NCBI GenBank assembly: GCA_902492205.1
Contig: CABUKU010000004.1
Coordinates: 1 to 64,000, forward strand
Direction: 5' to 3'
DNA: 64,000 nucleotides
Source: an uncultured Bacteroides sp.
Lineage (GTDB): Bacteria; Bacteroidota; Bacteroidia; Bacteroidales; Bacteroidaceae
Shown here: piece after piece, positions 56,062 to 64,000 of the stretch
Layout of the letters: each line of letters opens with the position of its first letter
Numbering within the stretch: position 1 is the stretch's first letter
Position numbers and translations under genes: made by a program
The notes under the pieces: model-generated
Told to the model about the DNA's origin: nothing
Databases searched by the model: none
The model's input: only the letters and a program-made list of their open reading frames with translations

Positions 56062-56160
56062 CTGAATCTTTGCCAAGTATCAGGTAAAGCAATGTGATAT
56101 TCTCCTATATATGGTCGTTAAAAAAGATGTTTCATTTTTCAGTGGAAGCAATGAAGATAT

Positions 56161-56568
56161 TTAGTTGAGCTGATATAAAATGAAGATTACAAGTAAGTAT
56201 AACAAACACCCGAAAAGAGTCCATTTACAAAGTTCCTTTCCACGTTTCTGGTATCCGAACATCGTCAGTGCCGCCCCAATGATAAAGAAAAAGAAAGCAG
56301 GGAATAGAAAAGCAACTACTTTTATCCAGTTTTGTAAAGGTAACCGGCGTTTGATTTCTTCACGATTATTTTCTATCTCTATCAGAGTCTCTATTTTCCC
56401 GGCAAAATCCTGATACATGGACACGGAGATGTTTCTCTTTTTTATTTCTTCTTCGGCAGCAATGATCGCTTCCGGTTGATAGTCGTTCTTTTCTGCTGTT
56501 ACGATTCGGATGAGTTCTACATCATCTTTTTGTGCCATAACTGCTGAGAATGGGTTGGTTCCTTCCAT
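56161..56568 (-). CDS. Small membrane protein with soluble N-terminal helical domain
   Basis: A 135-residue protein. The N-terminal 70 residues are charged and helical (AEKNDYQPEAIIAAEEEIKK), a motif common at the start of small Bacteroidota membrane proteins, and residues about 85-105 and 113-132 form two transmembrane helices with an intervening basic loop. It has no signal peptide. I do not recognise a function. It lies between the corrin operon and a second small membrane protein on the same strand, 34 bp downstream of it. Confidence 0.7.
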   Translation of the reverse strand: MEGTNPFSAVMAQKDDVELIRIVTAEKNDYQPEAIIAAEEEIKKRNISVSMYQDFAGKIETLIEIENNREEIKRRLPLQNWIKVVAFLFPAFFFFIIGAALTMFGYQKRGKELCKWTLFGCLLYLLVIFILYQLN

Positions 56569-56602
56569 TGATTATATTTTTATGCAAAGATAATTGTTTT
56601 TT

Positions 56603-56953
56603 TTATCCGGCATCTCCATTCATCATATCATTCCAGTCCTGCATTGCTTTTACAATATATTGATAGTAACAGAATCCCCAAACAATGAGCCAGTATATAA
56701 GTATCACAGCAATGGAAATCAGCCTTCTTTTCCCTTGACCTGCTATATGTATTTTTAATACATAGAGAATTCCTGATACGATACCCCACAAAATAAGTAT
56801 CAATGCCCAACACCTGAATGCGGCAAAGGCTTCATAAAAACCTATATCAAAATCAGGCACAAAAGAAGAATAATAAGAGTCGATACTGAATCCTATTATT
56901 AGTGCGATTGTGGTAAACAGGAAATTCTCATATTTTACATACTGGTTTTTCAT
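56603..56953 (-). CDS. Small hypothetical membrane protein
   Basis: A 116-residue protein with three likely transmembrane helices (about 12-30, 47-66 and 80-98) and an acidic C-terminus (DWNDMMNGDAG). I do not recognise a family. Length and composition fit a real gene and there is no better reading on the other strand. It precedes the 135-residue membrane protein and may be co-transcribed with it. Confidence 0.65.
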   Translation of the reverse strand: MKNQYVKYENFLFTTIALIIGFSIDSYYSSFVPDFDIGFYEAFAAFRCWALILILWGIVSGILYVLKIHIAGQGKRRLISIAVILIYWLIVWGFCYYQYIVKAMQDWNDMMNGDAG

Positions 56954-57074
56954 ATGCTTGTTTGCCCGTGTTTGTTCACAAATATAAGAATTTCTATGGA
57001 AAGCATTTGCTTGATTATTCTTTTTTTGTGATGGTTAGCCGTGTTTGACAGCAATGTTAAGTGCTTTTATACTT

Positions 57075-57130
57075 ATGGCTAAGTCTGTTTATGCTCACTA
57101 TTAAATAACTTGACAGTTGTCAAGTTATTT
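57075..57130 (+). repeat. Dispersed repeat flank, copy 2, with single palindrome
   Basis: 57075-57111 matches 27384-27420. It leads into one TTGACAGTTGTCAA (57110-57123) inside an almost perfect 28-bp palindrome at 57103-57130 (mismatch only at the central dinucleotides). The CTTAATATTGCTGTTGAA block follows at 57172-57189. The 56954-57355 gap holds this element and a terminator but no gene. Confidence 0.75.
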
Positions 57131-57241
57131 AAGTATAGAGGCTGATTTACTTAACCATCGGTTTGAAAGGTCTTAATATTGCTGTTGAAAGTACTTAATG
57201 ATATTGACGTATGGCAGAAAAAGAAGGACCGGAATGAAATA

Positions 57242-57279
57242 AGGCTGAAACATCTTTTATAACTAAGATGCTTCAGCCT
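57242..57279 (-). terminator. Terminator of the uptake/CbiK operon
   Basis: AGGCTGAAACATCTT (57242-57256) pairs with AAGATGCTTCAGCCT (57265-57279), 15 bp with one mismatch and an 8-nt loop. It lies 77 bp past the stop of the PepSY gene on the minus strand, the last gene of that operon. Confidence 0.7.
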
Positions 57280-57355
57280 ATTGCTTTTATAATTAGTAGG
57301 TTAGGTGGTCTGCTGAAAGATGAAACTTATTCGGCTTAAACTTAATGGAGGTGAC

Positions 57356-58822
57356 TTACTTACCTTGTTTCTTACGTCTGCGGCATAATCGAATGATGCA
57401 CCTGATACCTAAAACAACGCCACTGAGAGAAACAACAGTTCCCCCAAGCATTAAGCTCCACATCACGATAGTCCACAAAACGGGATGTGCCACGAGCCAA
57501 TCAAATCTCAGGCTGTGCATCCCTTGGTACATCCAGAATCCCCAACGTTTGTTTGTGTTGACCGAACGGTATTGCCCGTTTTTAGGGTTGATGTAGTAAC
57601 AGGTGTGGTCGGCATTATTCACTTCTACTTTGTAGACAGGTAATGCGAGATGTCCTGAACGGGCTACGTAATATGTGTCATATTTGTCGAGTAAACGGAT
57701 ATTACTGGTCTTTTCATCAAAATGAATGGCATTAACAGCTTCGCAAACTTCCTGTTCTGTCAGATTCAATGGACGGACTTCATTGGTAGATGCGTCAATA
57801 CTTTCTTTTTTGCTTCCCTTGTGGATATGGTAGATAGGTTTGGAACGGAAGTTGCTCCACTCTATTTGAGTGATGTTGCCATCTTCCTTGATTACCTTCC
57901 GATAATCTAGCGGATAATCTGCCAATATAGGTTTCCCTTCTTCCATTACTTGACGAACCGGGTATTCTTTATGTGTTTTGGCAAGCCATTGCGGAGTATC
58001 GGTAAGAGACATCATCCCACTGAATGCCCATGTGAGGACAAAGAGCCCGAAAATAGTTCCCATAACATGATGCCACCAGTACCATTTCTTTTTATAAGGT
58101 GAAGAAAGTTCTCCTTTCTTGCGTCGTATACGTATGAAAACATAGATACCAACATACAGACCGGCAATAGTCATGATGCAACCGATGCCCGAAAGCCAGA
58201 TAACAGATGTTTTCCATAAATCAATATCTTGCCTTAACCATGTGAAATATACCCAATGGGGAATAGCTCCCACCCATGCCCAAAAACGTTGGTTCGAAGA
58301 AGTATATTGCAATACTTCCCCGCTTCGGGAGGATATGTAAAGTTGGTGTTTTTCTTTGTCGTTAAAGTAGAACTTGTAGATTGGTAATTCTTTTTTCAGG
58401 AAGCCGAAAGGAATCCATTGTTCCAATTTCTGCAAGGTGTCTACCTTTATTGTCGGAGCTTGACACCACAAAGCAGCAACATTTTCAATACGCTGCCAAG
58501 TAATGGGAGAAAGTTGTTCGGTTGAGTCGGCAGGGAGGTCATAGTTACTTTTATCCGTGCGGATGTGGAAAACGGTTTGTCCCAAGTAGCGATTCACGCT
58601 CATTCCTTTTACTTCTTCTCCGGCAGGAATACGATTCAAAACCTCTTGTACGGAGGGAAGAGCAGGAGATAATGGTTCAAATTTCTCGGCTTTGTCTTTT
58701 GGGTTCGCTTTTGGAAAGGTGTGATATACCATCACTAAGCCGGAAATAAACCACATCAGGAACAGGGCACTGAGAAGTGTGCCCAGTACCCTGTGTATAG
58801 TGAACATTAGTTTTGTTATCAT
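57356..58822 (-). CDS. PepSY-domain inner-membrane protein
   Basis: A 488-residue membrane protein of the PepSY_TM group. It has an N-terminal helix (about 8-32; HRVLGTLLSALFLMWFISGLVM), a periplasmic PepSY-containing stretch, further helices near 210-235, 255-275 and 435-475, and repeated His residues next to the helices (MHSLRFDW, WWHHVMG) that may bind heme. Members next to TonB-dependent receptors are thought to reduce imported ferric chelates. Here it follows the TonB receptor gene by 6 bp, with CbiK and a BtuF-like gene upstream. Reduction of an imported metal-tetrapyrrole or siderophore is therefore the likely role. Confidence 0.87.
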   Translation of the reverse strand: MITKLMFTIHRVLGTLLSALFLMWFISGLVMVYHTFPKANPKDKAEKFEPLSPALPSVQEVLNRIPAGEEVKGMSVNRYLGQTVFHIRTDKSNYDLPADSTEQLSPITWQRIENVAALWCQAPTIKVDTLQKLEQWIPFGFLKKELPIYKFYFNDKEKHQLYISSRSGEVLQYTSSNQRFWAWVGAIPHWVYFTWLRQDIDLWKTSVIWLSGIGCIMTIAGLYVGIYVFIRIRRKKGELSSPYKKKWYWWHHVMGTIFGLFVLTWAFSGMMSLTDTPQWLAKTHKEYPVRQVMEEGKPILADYPLDYRKVIKEDGNITQIEWSNFRSKPIYHIHKGSKKESIDASTNEVRPLNLTEQEVCEAVNAIHFDEKTSNIRLLDKYDTYYVARSGHLALPVYKVEVNNADHTCYYINPKNGQYRSVNTNKRWGFWMYQGMHSLRFDWLVAHPVLWTIVMWSLMLGGTVVSLSGVVLGIRCIIRLCRRRKKQGK

Positions 58823-58828
58823 ATTCTG

Positions 58829-61168
58829 TTATAGTGTGTAGGAAACAGAAAGCAAATAATTACGTGGCATGCTTGGAACCAACTGGTTGCCAAGTGCTTG
58901 ATCGTAATACTCTTTGTTGAATAGGTTGTTGATATTAGCTCCCAAACGAATATTTTGTTTCAAAGTATAAGAGAAACCTATATCCGTGAGCCAATACGAG
59001 TCAAAGTAAAGTGAATTGTCACTGTTACGATATAACCTATCCTGATAGCTCACACTAAGATTTGCTCCAAAACCTTTTAATAAGCCTTTTGCAACTACAT
59101 AGTCTGCATAAGCATAGAATGTGTTTTTAGGTATATATGGATATTCCTTATCGTTGTATACGCTTGTTGTCATATAATCATTATCAGCAAGATCACGAAC
59201 TTTAGCATCGGTAAAACCATAACCTATTGTCATTGACAAGTCGGTAACGGGGGTGTAAGTGACATCTATATCGAAACCTTTAGAATTCATGTGGCCTACT
59301 TGTCCTTGTACATTTTTGTCTAAAGCTACCCCGTCTATAACAGTACCTGCACTTGCTAATAGTTGTTTGATATTCTTTTTATCTATAAAGTAGAAACTGG
59401 TGTTGATTTGTAGTTTATTGTTCAACTCATAGCGTACACCTACTTCTGCTTGATAACCATTTTCGGGTTTAAACACTTCTCCACCGTTTGAAGGATTGTA
59501 CTGGTTACCGTTCTTGTCAATATAGATTGTGTTATCTTGGTAAAAGGTGCGGATAGGTTTGAAATAAGTTCCGAATGAACCGTAAATAGAGATTTGTTCA
59601 ATAGGAAGATAAACCAATCCGGCACGGAATGTAAAAGCATGATTCTTTATCTTGTTAAAAGCTTCATTGTCCGGCATGTCGAATTTGCGTTGTCCGTTAA
59701 GGGTAGGGGTACTGGCACTTCTGTAATAATAAAGATCATAACGTCCGGCAAGCATCATTTTCAATTGATCGCTGAATTCAACAAGATCCTGCAAATAGAA
59801 TCCGTGTGAGAATGAACGTTGCACGGATACTTTGCTGAAAGAAGTATCCATCCAACCGATACTGTGAGGATTGTAGACACTGCCATGTCCTGTAAGCCCC
59901 GGTCCTGTTACGTCCGTTCCCAAATTATAACCCATATAAGAGTTACGGATAAGTGCAATGAGTGAATAACCTCCTAAATAATTGTGTTTTACGCTTCCTG
60001 TATAGAATCTGCCTGATAATTCGAGTTGGTTGTTAATTGTTTTGGCTACATGAGAGAAACGTAATGGAGATTTGTAGCGGATAGAATCAAGACAAATATA
60101 AGTCTTTTTATCGCCTGACATATAATAATGATCATAGATAGGTTCGTCACTTGTGAGATAAGCTAGGTCTTCTGTTCCGAAGTAATCGATGTCATCATAA
60201 CTGTAGGAAAGCTTATTCATTAACTTTGCTGCATTGTCGAATGTATGTTTGTACATTGCCGAAACATTGAAACTACGATTATATAGAAAATCGGACTCAC
60301 TGTTATAACGGGCTTCTCTATCCAGCCCCGGAAGCATATCACCGGTGCTGAGATATTTTTTATTGTTTGATGTGTTGAATATATCGGTAGTCATAACATC
60401 GGGTAAACCTATTTCTGTAGGATAGAAGTCGCGGTTAGCACCGATACGAATGTCGAGTTCATCTTTTGTTGTCAATTGTCCGCCAAGTGTGAAATACCCG
60501 GAAAGACGTTTGGTGCTATTATCTCTCCATCCGTCTTGTGTTTCGTAATTAACGTTTGCACGATAGTTTAATGGGCCTACTAGTTTACTTCCCATTGCAA
60601 AAGTAGCCTGTTGATTGTAATAGCTTCCATAGGCAATGCGGGCATAAACATTTTGTTCGGCTACAGGGGCTTTTCTTACTATATTAAGTACTCCACCTAC
60701 TGCCGACTGTCCGTAAAGAACAGAGGCTGGACCTTTTAACAATTCAATACTTTCAACAGATGATAAGTCCATGAAAGGATAGGAATTGTCTATGGAAGAA
60801 CGTTCATCGCGCACTCCGTCAACGAGTATTACCGAGTTATCAAAACCACGTATAGATACTTGTTGGAAAGCTCCATAAGTAGTTCTGAAATGAACTCCCG
60901 GAAGAAACCTTGTTGCATCTTCAATATTACGTATTCCCCTGTTTTCTAATATCTTTGAGTTAAGTTGATTGGTAGATATAGGAACAAACTTAGCCGGAAC
61001 ATCTAGCTTGAATACTTCCGGTTTCTTTTGCTGTTTGGAAGAAACCACCACTTCGTCAATTCTGAATGTGGTATCGGCAAAATTAGTATACTGTTTTTTG
61101 TGTTGTGCGTTTGCAGTTGTAATGAATAAGAGTGATAATAAAATTGATAAAATATAATTTGTTTTCAT
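58829..61168 (-). CDS. TonB-dependent siderophore/metal-chelate receptor
   Basis: A 779-residue outer-membrane receptor: signal peptide (cleaved near ANAQ, residue 21), TonB-box-like stretch (IDEVVVSSKQ), plug (about 60-165; IRNIEDATRFLPGVHFRTTYG; SIRGFDNSVILVDGVRDER; LLKGPASVLYGQSAVGGVLN) and a 22-stranded barrel ending in NYLLSVSYTL. The FhuA/FpvA-type plug and the PepSY partner point to ferric-siderophore uptake. The adjacent CbiK and BtuF-like genes allow a cobalt- or tetrapyrrole-related substrate as the alternative. It lacks the carboxypeptidase-like N-terminal domain found in SusC proteins. Confidence 0.92.
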   Translation of the reverse strand: MKTNYILSILLSLLFITTANAQHKKQYTNFADTTFRIDEVVVSSKQQKKPEVFKLDVPAKFVPISTNQLNSKILENRGIRNIEDATRFLPGVHFRTTYGAFQQVSIRGFDNSVILVDGVRDERSSIDNSYPFMDLSSVESIELLKGPASVLYGQSAVGGVLNIVRKAPVAEQNVYARIAYGSYYNQQATFAMGSKLVGPLNYRANVNYETQDGWRDNSTKRLSGYFTLGGQLTTKDELDIRIGANRDFYPTEIGLPDVMTTDIFNTSNNKKYLSTGDMLPGLDREARYNSESDFLYNRSFNVSAMYKHTFDNAAKLMNKLSYSYDDIDYFGTEDLAYLTSDEPIYDHYYMSGDKKTYICLDSIRYKSPLRFSHVAKTINNQLELSGRFYTGSVKHNYLGGYSLIALIRNSYMGYNLGTDVTGPGLTGHGSVYNPHSIGWMDTSFSKVSVQRSFSHGFYLQDLVEFSDQLKMMLAGRYDLYYYRSASTPTLNGQRKFDMPDNEAFNKIKNHAFTFRAGLVYLPIEQISIYGSFGTYFKPIRTFYQDNTIYIDKNGNQYNPSNGGEVFKPENGYQAEVGVRYELNNKLQINTSFYFIDKKNIKQLLASAGTVIDGVALDKNVQGQVGHMNSKGFDIDVTYTPVTDLSMTIGYGFTDAKVRDLADNDYMTTSVYNDKEYPYIPKNTFYAYADYVVAKGLLKGFGANLSVSYQDRLYRNSDNSLYFDSYWLTDIGFSYTLKQNIRLGANINNLFNKEYYDQALGNQLVPSMPRNYLLSVSYTL

Positions 61169-61173
61169 ACTGA

Positions 61174-62088
61174 TTAATCTTTCTCGGCTGCATATCGCTT
61201 TTTCTTATCCATGATGTTAATCATTTTATGGGAAAGCATAAAGCGTGCATGATCAATGAATAAGTCTTGAATGTCGGGGCGTTGCCCCAAACCTTCCATT
61301 AATACGGATACTTCATATCCGGCTTTAGTAAGCTCTTCTTTCCAATCGGTAGCAATATCATTTTTTGCGTGATCTCCTGCTACGAACATGAAAGGAACCA
61401 AAAGTACTTTCTTGCTTCCGTCTGTATTAAGTTGTGCCAGCGTGTCATCAAAAGAAGGATAACCTTCAATAGTTCCCACATGATAGTTTTTCAATCCTTT
61501 TGCTTTTAGCATGTAATCCATCATTGCATAAGTAGCGGTGCTTGGAGTGTAGGTTCCATGTCCTACTAATACTACACTGCCGTTTGCGGGATTAGTCTTG
61601 GTCAATGAAGAAATGACATCTTCATAATCTTTTACGCTGTAAAGTAACGGGTTGCCCACGCGAATGTCTTTAAACCACGGTTCGGCATCGGCAACCTCTG
61701 TGCGTAAGGATTCCATTTCCACCCCTTCGATAATGTTGGTAGATTGAACTAATATGTGGGTAAAACCATCTTCTTTCAGTTTCTTCAATGCTTCTGTTGG
61801 TGTCAACTTCTCCATGCCGCGAACTTTGAGTCTTCTCATAACAATGCGTGAAGTATATGCTTCGCGGATTTCCATTTGAGGAAACGCCTCTTTTGCTTTT
61901 TCATTAATGGCATCAATAGTCAGTGAGCGGGTATCATCGTGTGTCGTACCGAAATGTACCATTAAAAGGGCAGCTTTATCACCTGGTTTCATGGAAGCCA
62001 GCATATCGGATGCTGTGAAATTCTCACCGTCGTGTGCTTGGTAAAGAGTAGCTATTGTTACTATAATACTTAAAAGCAAAGTTCTCAT
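61174..62088 (-). CDS. cbiK: Exported CbiK-type sirohydrochlorin cobaltochelatase
   Basis: A 304-residue class II chelatase. The two catalytic histidines are His177 (LVGHGTYTPSTATY) and His240 (VPFMFVAGDHAKND), spaced as in known CbiK enzymes. MVHFGTTHDDTR near residue 43 is the usual N-terminal motif. Unlike cytosolic CbiK it begins with a signal peptide (MRTLLLSIIVTIATLYQA, residues 1-18), so it should be periplasmic. This resembles the periplasmic CbiK known in Desulfovibrio. It could insert cobalt (or iron) into sirohydrochlorin, or handle imported tetrapyrroles, in the envelope. It lies 5 bp from each neighbour in the operon. The cell would also need a cytosolic chelation step for corrin synthesis, unless its product is returned. 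Confidence 0.9.
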   Translation of the reverse strand: MRTLLLSIIVTIATLYQAHDGENFTASDMLASMKPGDKAALLMVHFGTTHDDTRSLTIDAINEKAKEAFPQMEIREAYTSRIVMRRLKVRGMEKLTPTEALKKLKEDGFTHILVQSTNIIEGVEMESLRTEVADAEPWFKDIRVGNPLLYSVKDYEDVISSLTKTNPANGSVVLVGHGTYTPSTATYAMMDYMLKAKGLKNYHVGTIEGYPSFDDTLAQLNTDGSKKVLLVPFMFVAGDHAKNDIATDWKEELTKAGYEVSVLMEGLGQRPDIQDLFIDHARFMLSHKMINIMDKKKRYAAEKD

Positions 62089-62093
62089 GGTTG

Positions 62094-63254
62094 TTATTCT
62101 TTAAGAAGTTGATAATAAACGGACTGATGATCCGGCAATAATTCCGGATGGAATGCTTTTACCATATCCTCTAACAAAATATGGGGCGATGAGGGTAAAT
62201 TCTCATAAAGCGGGATATATTCCAGATTACAATAGACAACCTTCTTTTCACGGAAAGCACGGAAATCGGTGTAATTGGAGTTTAGGTCCTTCAATGCCTG
62301 ATAAGTGAAGTTACCTTTGAAAGCATTCATTACGCGCCAATATTCTGCATCGTGTGCCTTGACATATACAGTTTCGTAATCGAGCAACACTCCACCGGTA
62401 TGAGGATCGTCTTTGAAAATATAGTCTGCTCCCGCATCTTCGAATAATCTGGCATAAAAACTTTTTCCTCCGGGAATATACCAGTTGCCTTGTCTCATTT
62501 CACCACTGAACACCACCGGTTTATGTTTCACTTTGGCAACTGTTGCTTTTAACTTATTGTATTTATTTTCCATGTCGGAGAATATACGGCAGGCTTTATC
62601 TTCCTGGCAAATGAACATTCCCACAACCTTTATCCACTCGCTCAGTCCTAGAGGAGAAGTTTCTTTGAATGCCCAGTAGGGAATAAGAGGAATTCCTACT
62701 TCTTTCAGCACTTCATATCCTCCGCGGCGGTTGGGTGACACAAAAATAATATCGGGTTGGGCAGCAAGAACAATTTCCGTATCAAAGTTACCTTCTATTC
62801 CTATCTTTTTTACACGTCCGTCTGCAAGCCGTTTCAGCCATTCCTCGTTTTGTACGCGGTGAGTGTTGCTGGTACCCGTCACTTTATCATATTCATTCAT
62901 CATGCTGAATCCGGCGAGTTGAGGCATTGTCATGCAGATAACTTTATCTACCGGGATGTTGATAATTTGATAGTCGTCGGGTATGGCTTCCACTTTCTTT
63001 CCTTTGGGAACAAGGGCGAACTGATAGATAGGAGCATGCGGATTGGCAGGTTCTTGTATCTCCAACAATCGCACACTGTCTGCACGAAGAGTTACTTTGT
63101 AACCTTCGGCATAACGGGGAGCAATATCGTTGGACAAGCTATCCTGTGAGATATTTCCGGCTGGTGAGTCATGACTTGAAGAAGTTTTACTTCCACAAGC
63201 ATGAAACAGCAGGCATGTAAATATACCGATGATGAAAAGAAGGTGTCCTTTCAT
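62094..63254 (-). CDS. BtuF-like substrate-binding lipoprotein, second paralog
   Basis: A 386-residue lipoprotein (lipobox ending at Cys20, LLFHAC). It is similar to the 45931-47085 product throughout, for example KKIGIEGNFDTEIVLAA against KKIGIEGNFDAEVIISA and SGEMRQGNWYIPGGKSF against the equivalent loop there. I set the start at ATG 63254, since the open frame upstream (to 63383) encodes a hydrophilic stretch that would bury the lipobox. No permease or ATPase is encoded beside it, so it may share the transporter at 47093-49161. It precedes cbiK by 5 bp. Confidence 0.88.
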   Translation of the reverse strand: MKGHLLFIIGIFTCLLFHACGSKTSSSHDSPAGNISQDSLSNDIAPRYAEGYKVTLRADSVRLLEIQEPANPHAPIYQFALVPKGKKVEAIPDDYQIINIPVDKVICMTMPQLAGFSMMNEYDKVTGTSNTHRVQNEEWLKRLADGRVKKIGIEGNFDTEIVLAAQPDIIFVSPNRRGGYEVLKEVGIPLIPYWAFKETSPLGLSEWIKVVGMFICQEDKACRIFSDMENKYNKLKATVAKVKHKPVVFSGEMRQGNWYIPGGKSFYARLFEDAGADYIFKDDPHTGGVLLDYETVYVKAHDAEYWRVMNAFKGNFTYQALKDLNSNYTDFRAFREKKVVYCNLEYIPLYENLPSSPHILLEDMVKAFHPELLPDHQSVYYQLLKE

Positions 63255-63273
63255 ACTTAGTTTGATTTTTTTA

Positions 63274-64000
63274 TTATTGTTTGAAACGGACAAGCAAGCT
63301 TGCATAAACTGCGCGTCCCGGATTATTGGTTGCGTAGTGATTATTATAAGGTCTGTCATCACGGTAATTGAAAATGTTCTCAATTCCGATACCCGGTTCC
63401 AGTGTAAATGCTTTCAAACGAATAGTGTGGCGGGTACTTAAATCCCACATCTGGAAAGCAGGAGCCGGATCGTATGTTTCCGAATAACGAGTTCCCTGAT
63501 AACGTCCGTTTACATAAACATTTAATGTATAGATGTCCCAAGTTTTTGTCCAACCTACATTGCAGCTACCCGAGTGTTTTACGCTTCTTTCGAGCGGGGT
63601 GTTTGTCAATCTGTCTTTAGCATCGGTATAGTTGTAACTTGCACCAAAGCTGAAACCTGCACCCGGACGAACGGAGAAAGAAGCATCTATACCTTTAATG
63701 CGCGCTTTGCCAATATTGGAGTATCTCTTGCGAGAAGTGATTCCGCTGGCTTCGTCTTCCGGTGTCAAATCAAGTTCTTTGTAGTCAATCAGATTCCTGA
63801 TTTCGTTCCAGTAAGCAGATACCGATACCGAAAAATACCGGTGATTATATTCGGCATTCAAGTCATAGAAGTTACTGGTTTCCGGTTTCAGATTAGTGCT
63901 TCCTTCTGTAATCTTGCCGTTTTTCTCCGAAATAGCATAGAGCTGTTGCAGGGTAGGAGCACGAAAAGCAGAAGAGTAAGAAGCACGCAGGTTTAAACCT
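63274..64000 (-). CDS. TonB-dependent receptor (BtuB-like), C-terminal part
   Basis: About 241 codons of an outer-membrane receptor whose 5' part lies beyond the window end. The frame is open to 64000 and reads SYSSAFRAPTLQQLYA and STNLKPETSNFYDLNAEY, typical of the barrel of BtuB/ferric-receptor proteins, and ends at a TAA with VYASLLVRFKQ. The terminal residues include the aromatic-rich last strand. The next gene, the BtuF-like lipoprotein, follows after 19 bp. A corrinoid or cobinamide receptor fits best, given the locus; the N-terminal plug is not visible. Confidence 0.85.
   Translation of the reverse strand, partial: GLNLRASYSSAFRAPTLQQLYAISEKNGKITEGSTNLKPETSNFYDLNAEYNHRYFSVSVSAYWNEIRNLIDYKELDLTPEDEASGITSRKRYSNIGKARIKGIDASFSVRPGAGFSFGASYNYTDAKDRLTNTPLERSVKHSGSCNVGWTKTWDIYTLNVYVNGRYQGTRYSETYDPAPAFQMWDLSTRHTIRLKAFTLEPGIGIENIFNYRDDRPYNNHYATNNPGRAVYASLLVRFKQ

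Noticed and set aside
63255..63383. N-terminal extension of the second BtuF-like protein
   Set aside because: The extra 43 residues are hydrophilic, overlap the upstream receptor gene, and would place the lipobox signal peptide inside the protein; ATG 63254 gives a normal lipoprotein start.

Overview
The window looks like chromosomal DNA of a gut Bacteroides/Phocaeicola-type member of the Bacteroidota. The evidence is two SusC/SusD pairs, an ECF sigma/FecR pair, a XylR-type regulator, TlpA/DUF4369 proteins, many Bacteroidales lipoproteins, and promoters matching TTTG-N19-TAnnTTTG. No rRNA, tRNA, CRISPR array or intact transposase gene was seen. The species cannot be named from the sequence alone.

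Region 1 (1-22.7 kb): a LacI-family regulator and a 20.6-kb same-strand run of 14 tightly spaced genes behind three copies of one perfect palindrome (TTTAACCGGTTAAA). The run encodes a LamG surface lipoprotein, SusC, SusD, two GxGYxYP-family proteins, GH38 and GH92 alpha-mannosidases and an MFS importer. These are followed by a complete-looking corrinoid methyl-transfer module: two zinc methyltransferases of the MtaA/URO-D fold (both with His-x-Cys...Cys), a B12-binding carrier protein (DxHxxG), a cupin, a G3E/CobW GTPase and a stand-alone MetH-activation-like protein. My reading is a polysaccharide utilization locus for an O-methylated, mannose-containing glycan. The sugar would be freed and imported, then demethylated without oxygen through a corrinoid protein. 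This is the most unusual system in the window.

Region 2 (22.7-33.9 kb): an SDR dehydrogenase and a ROK sugar kinase on the minus strand, then a GH2 lipoprotein, a XylR-type regulator and a CBM9-like protein on the plus strand, then an orphan TonB-dependent beta-barrel and an MFS transporter on the minus strand. Region 3 (34-44.5 kb) is one minus-strand operon: ECF sigma, FecR, SusC with an STN domain, SusD and three thioredoxin-fold proteins.

Region 4 (45-64 kb): a corrinoid locus. Five genes, four of them fusions or two-domain proteins, carry the corrin-ring functions CobI, CobJ-CbiC, CobL (CbiE-CbiT), CbiG-CobM and CobK-CbiD. With an exported CbiK chelatase they cover cobalt insertion and ring contraction of the anaerobic pathway. 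A BtuFCD-like ABC transporter, a second BtuF-like lipoprotein, a PepSY reductase-like protein and two TonB receptors (one cut by the window end) handle uptake. Region 4 could supply the cofactor that region 1 needs.

The long gene-free gaps are structured. Two contain four-copy arrays of TTGACA-nn-TGTCAA at an exact 22-bp period, a third has one copy, and a fourth has a different palindrome at the same 22-bp period. Two of these arrays sit between long inverted repeats.
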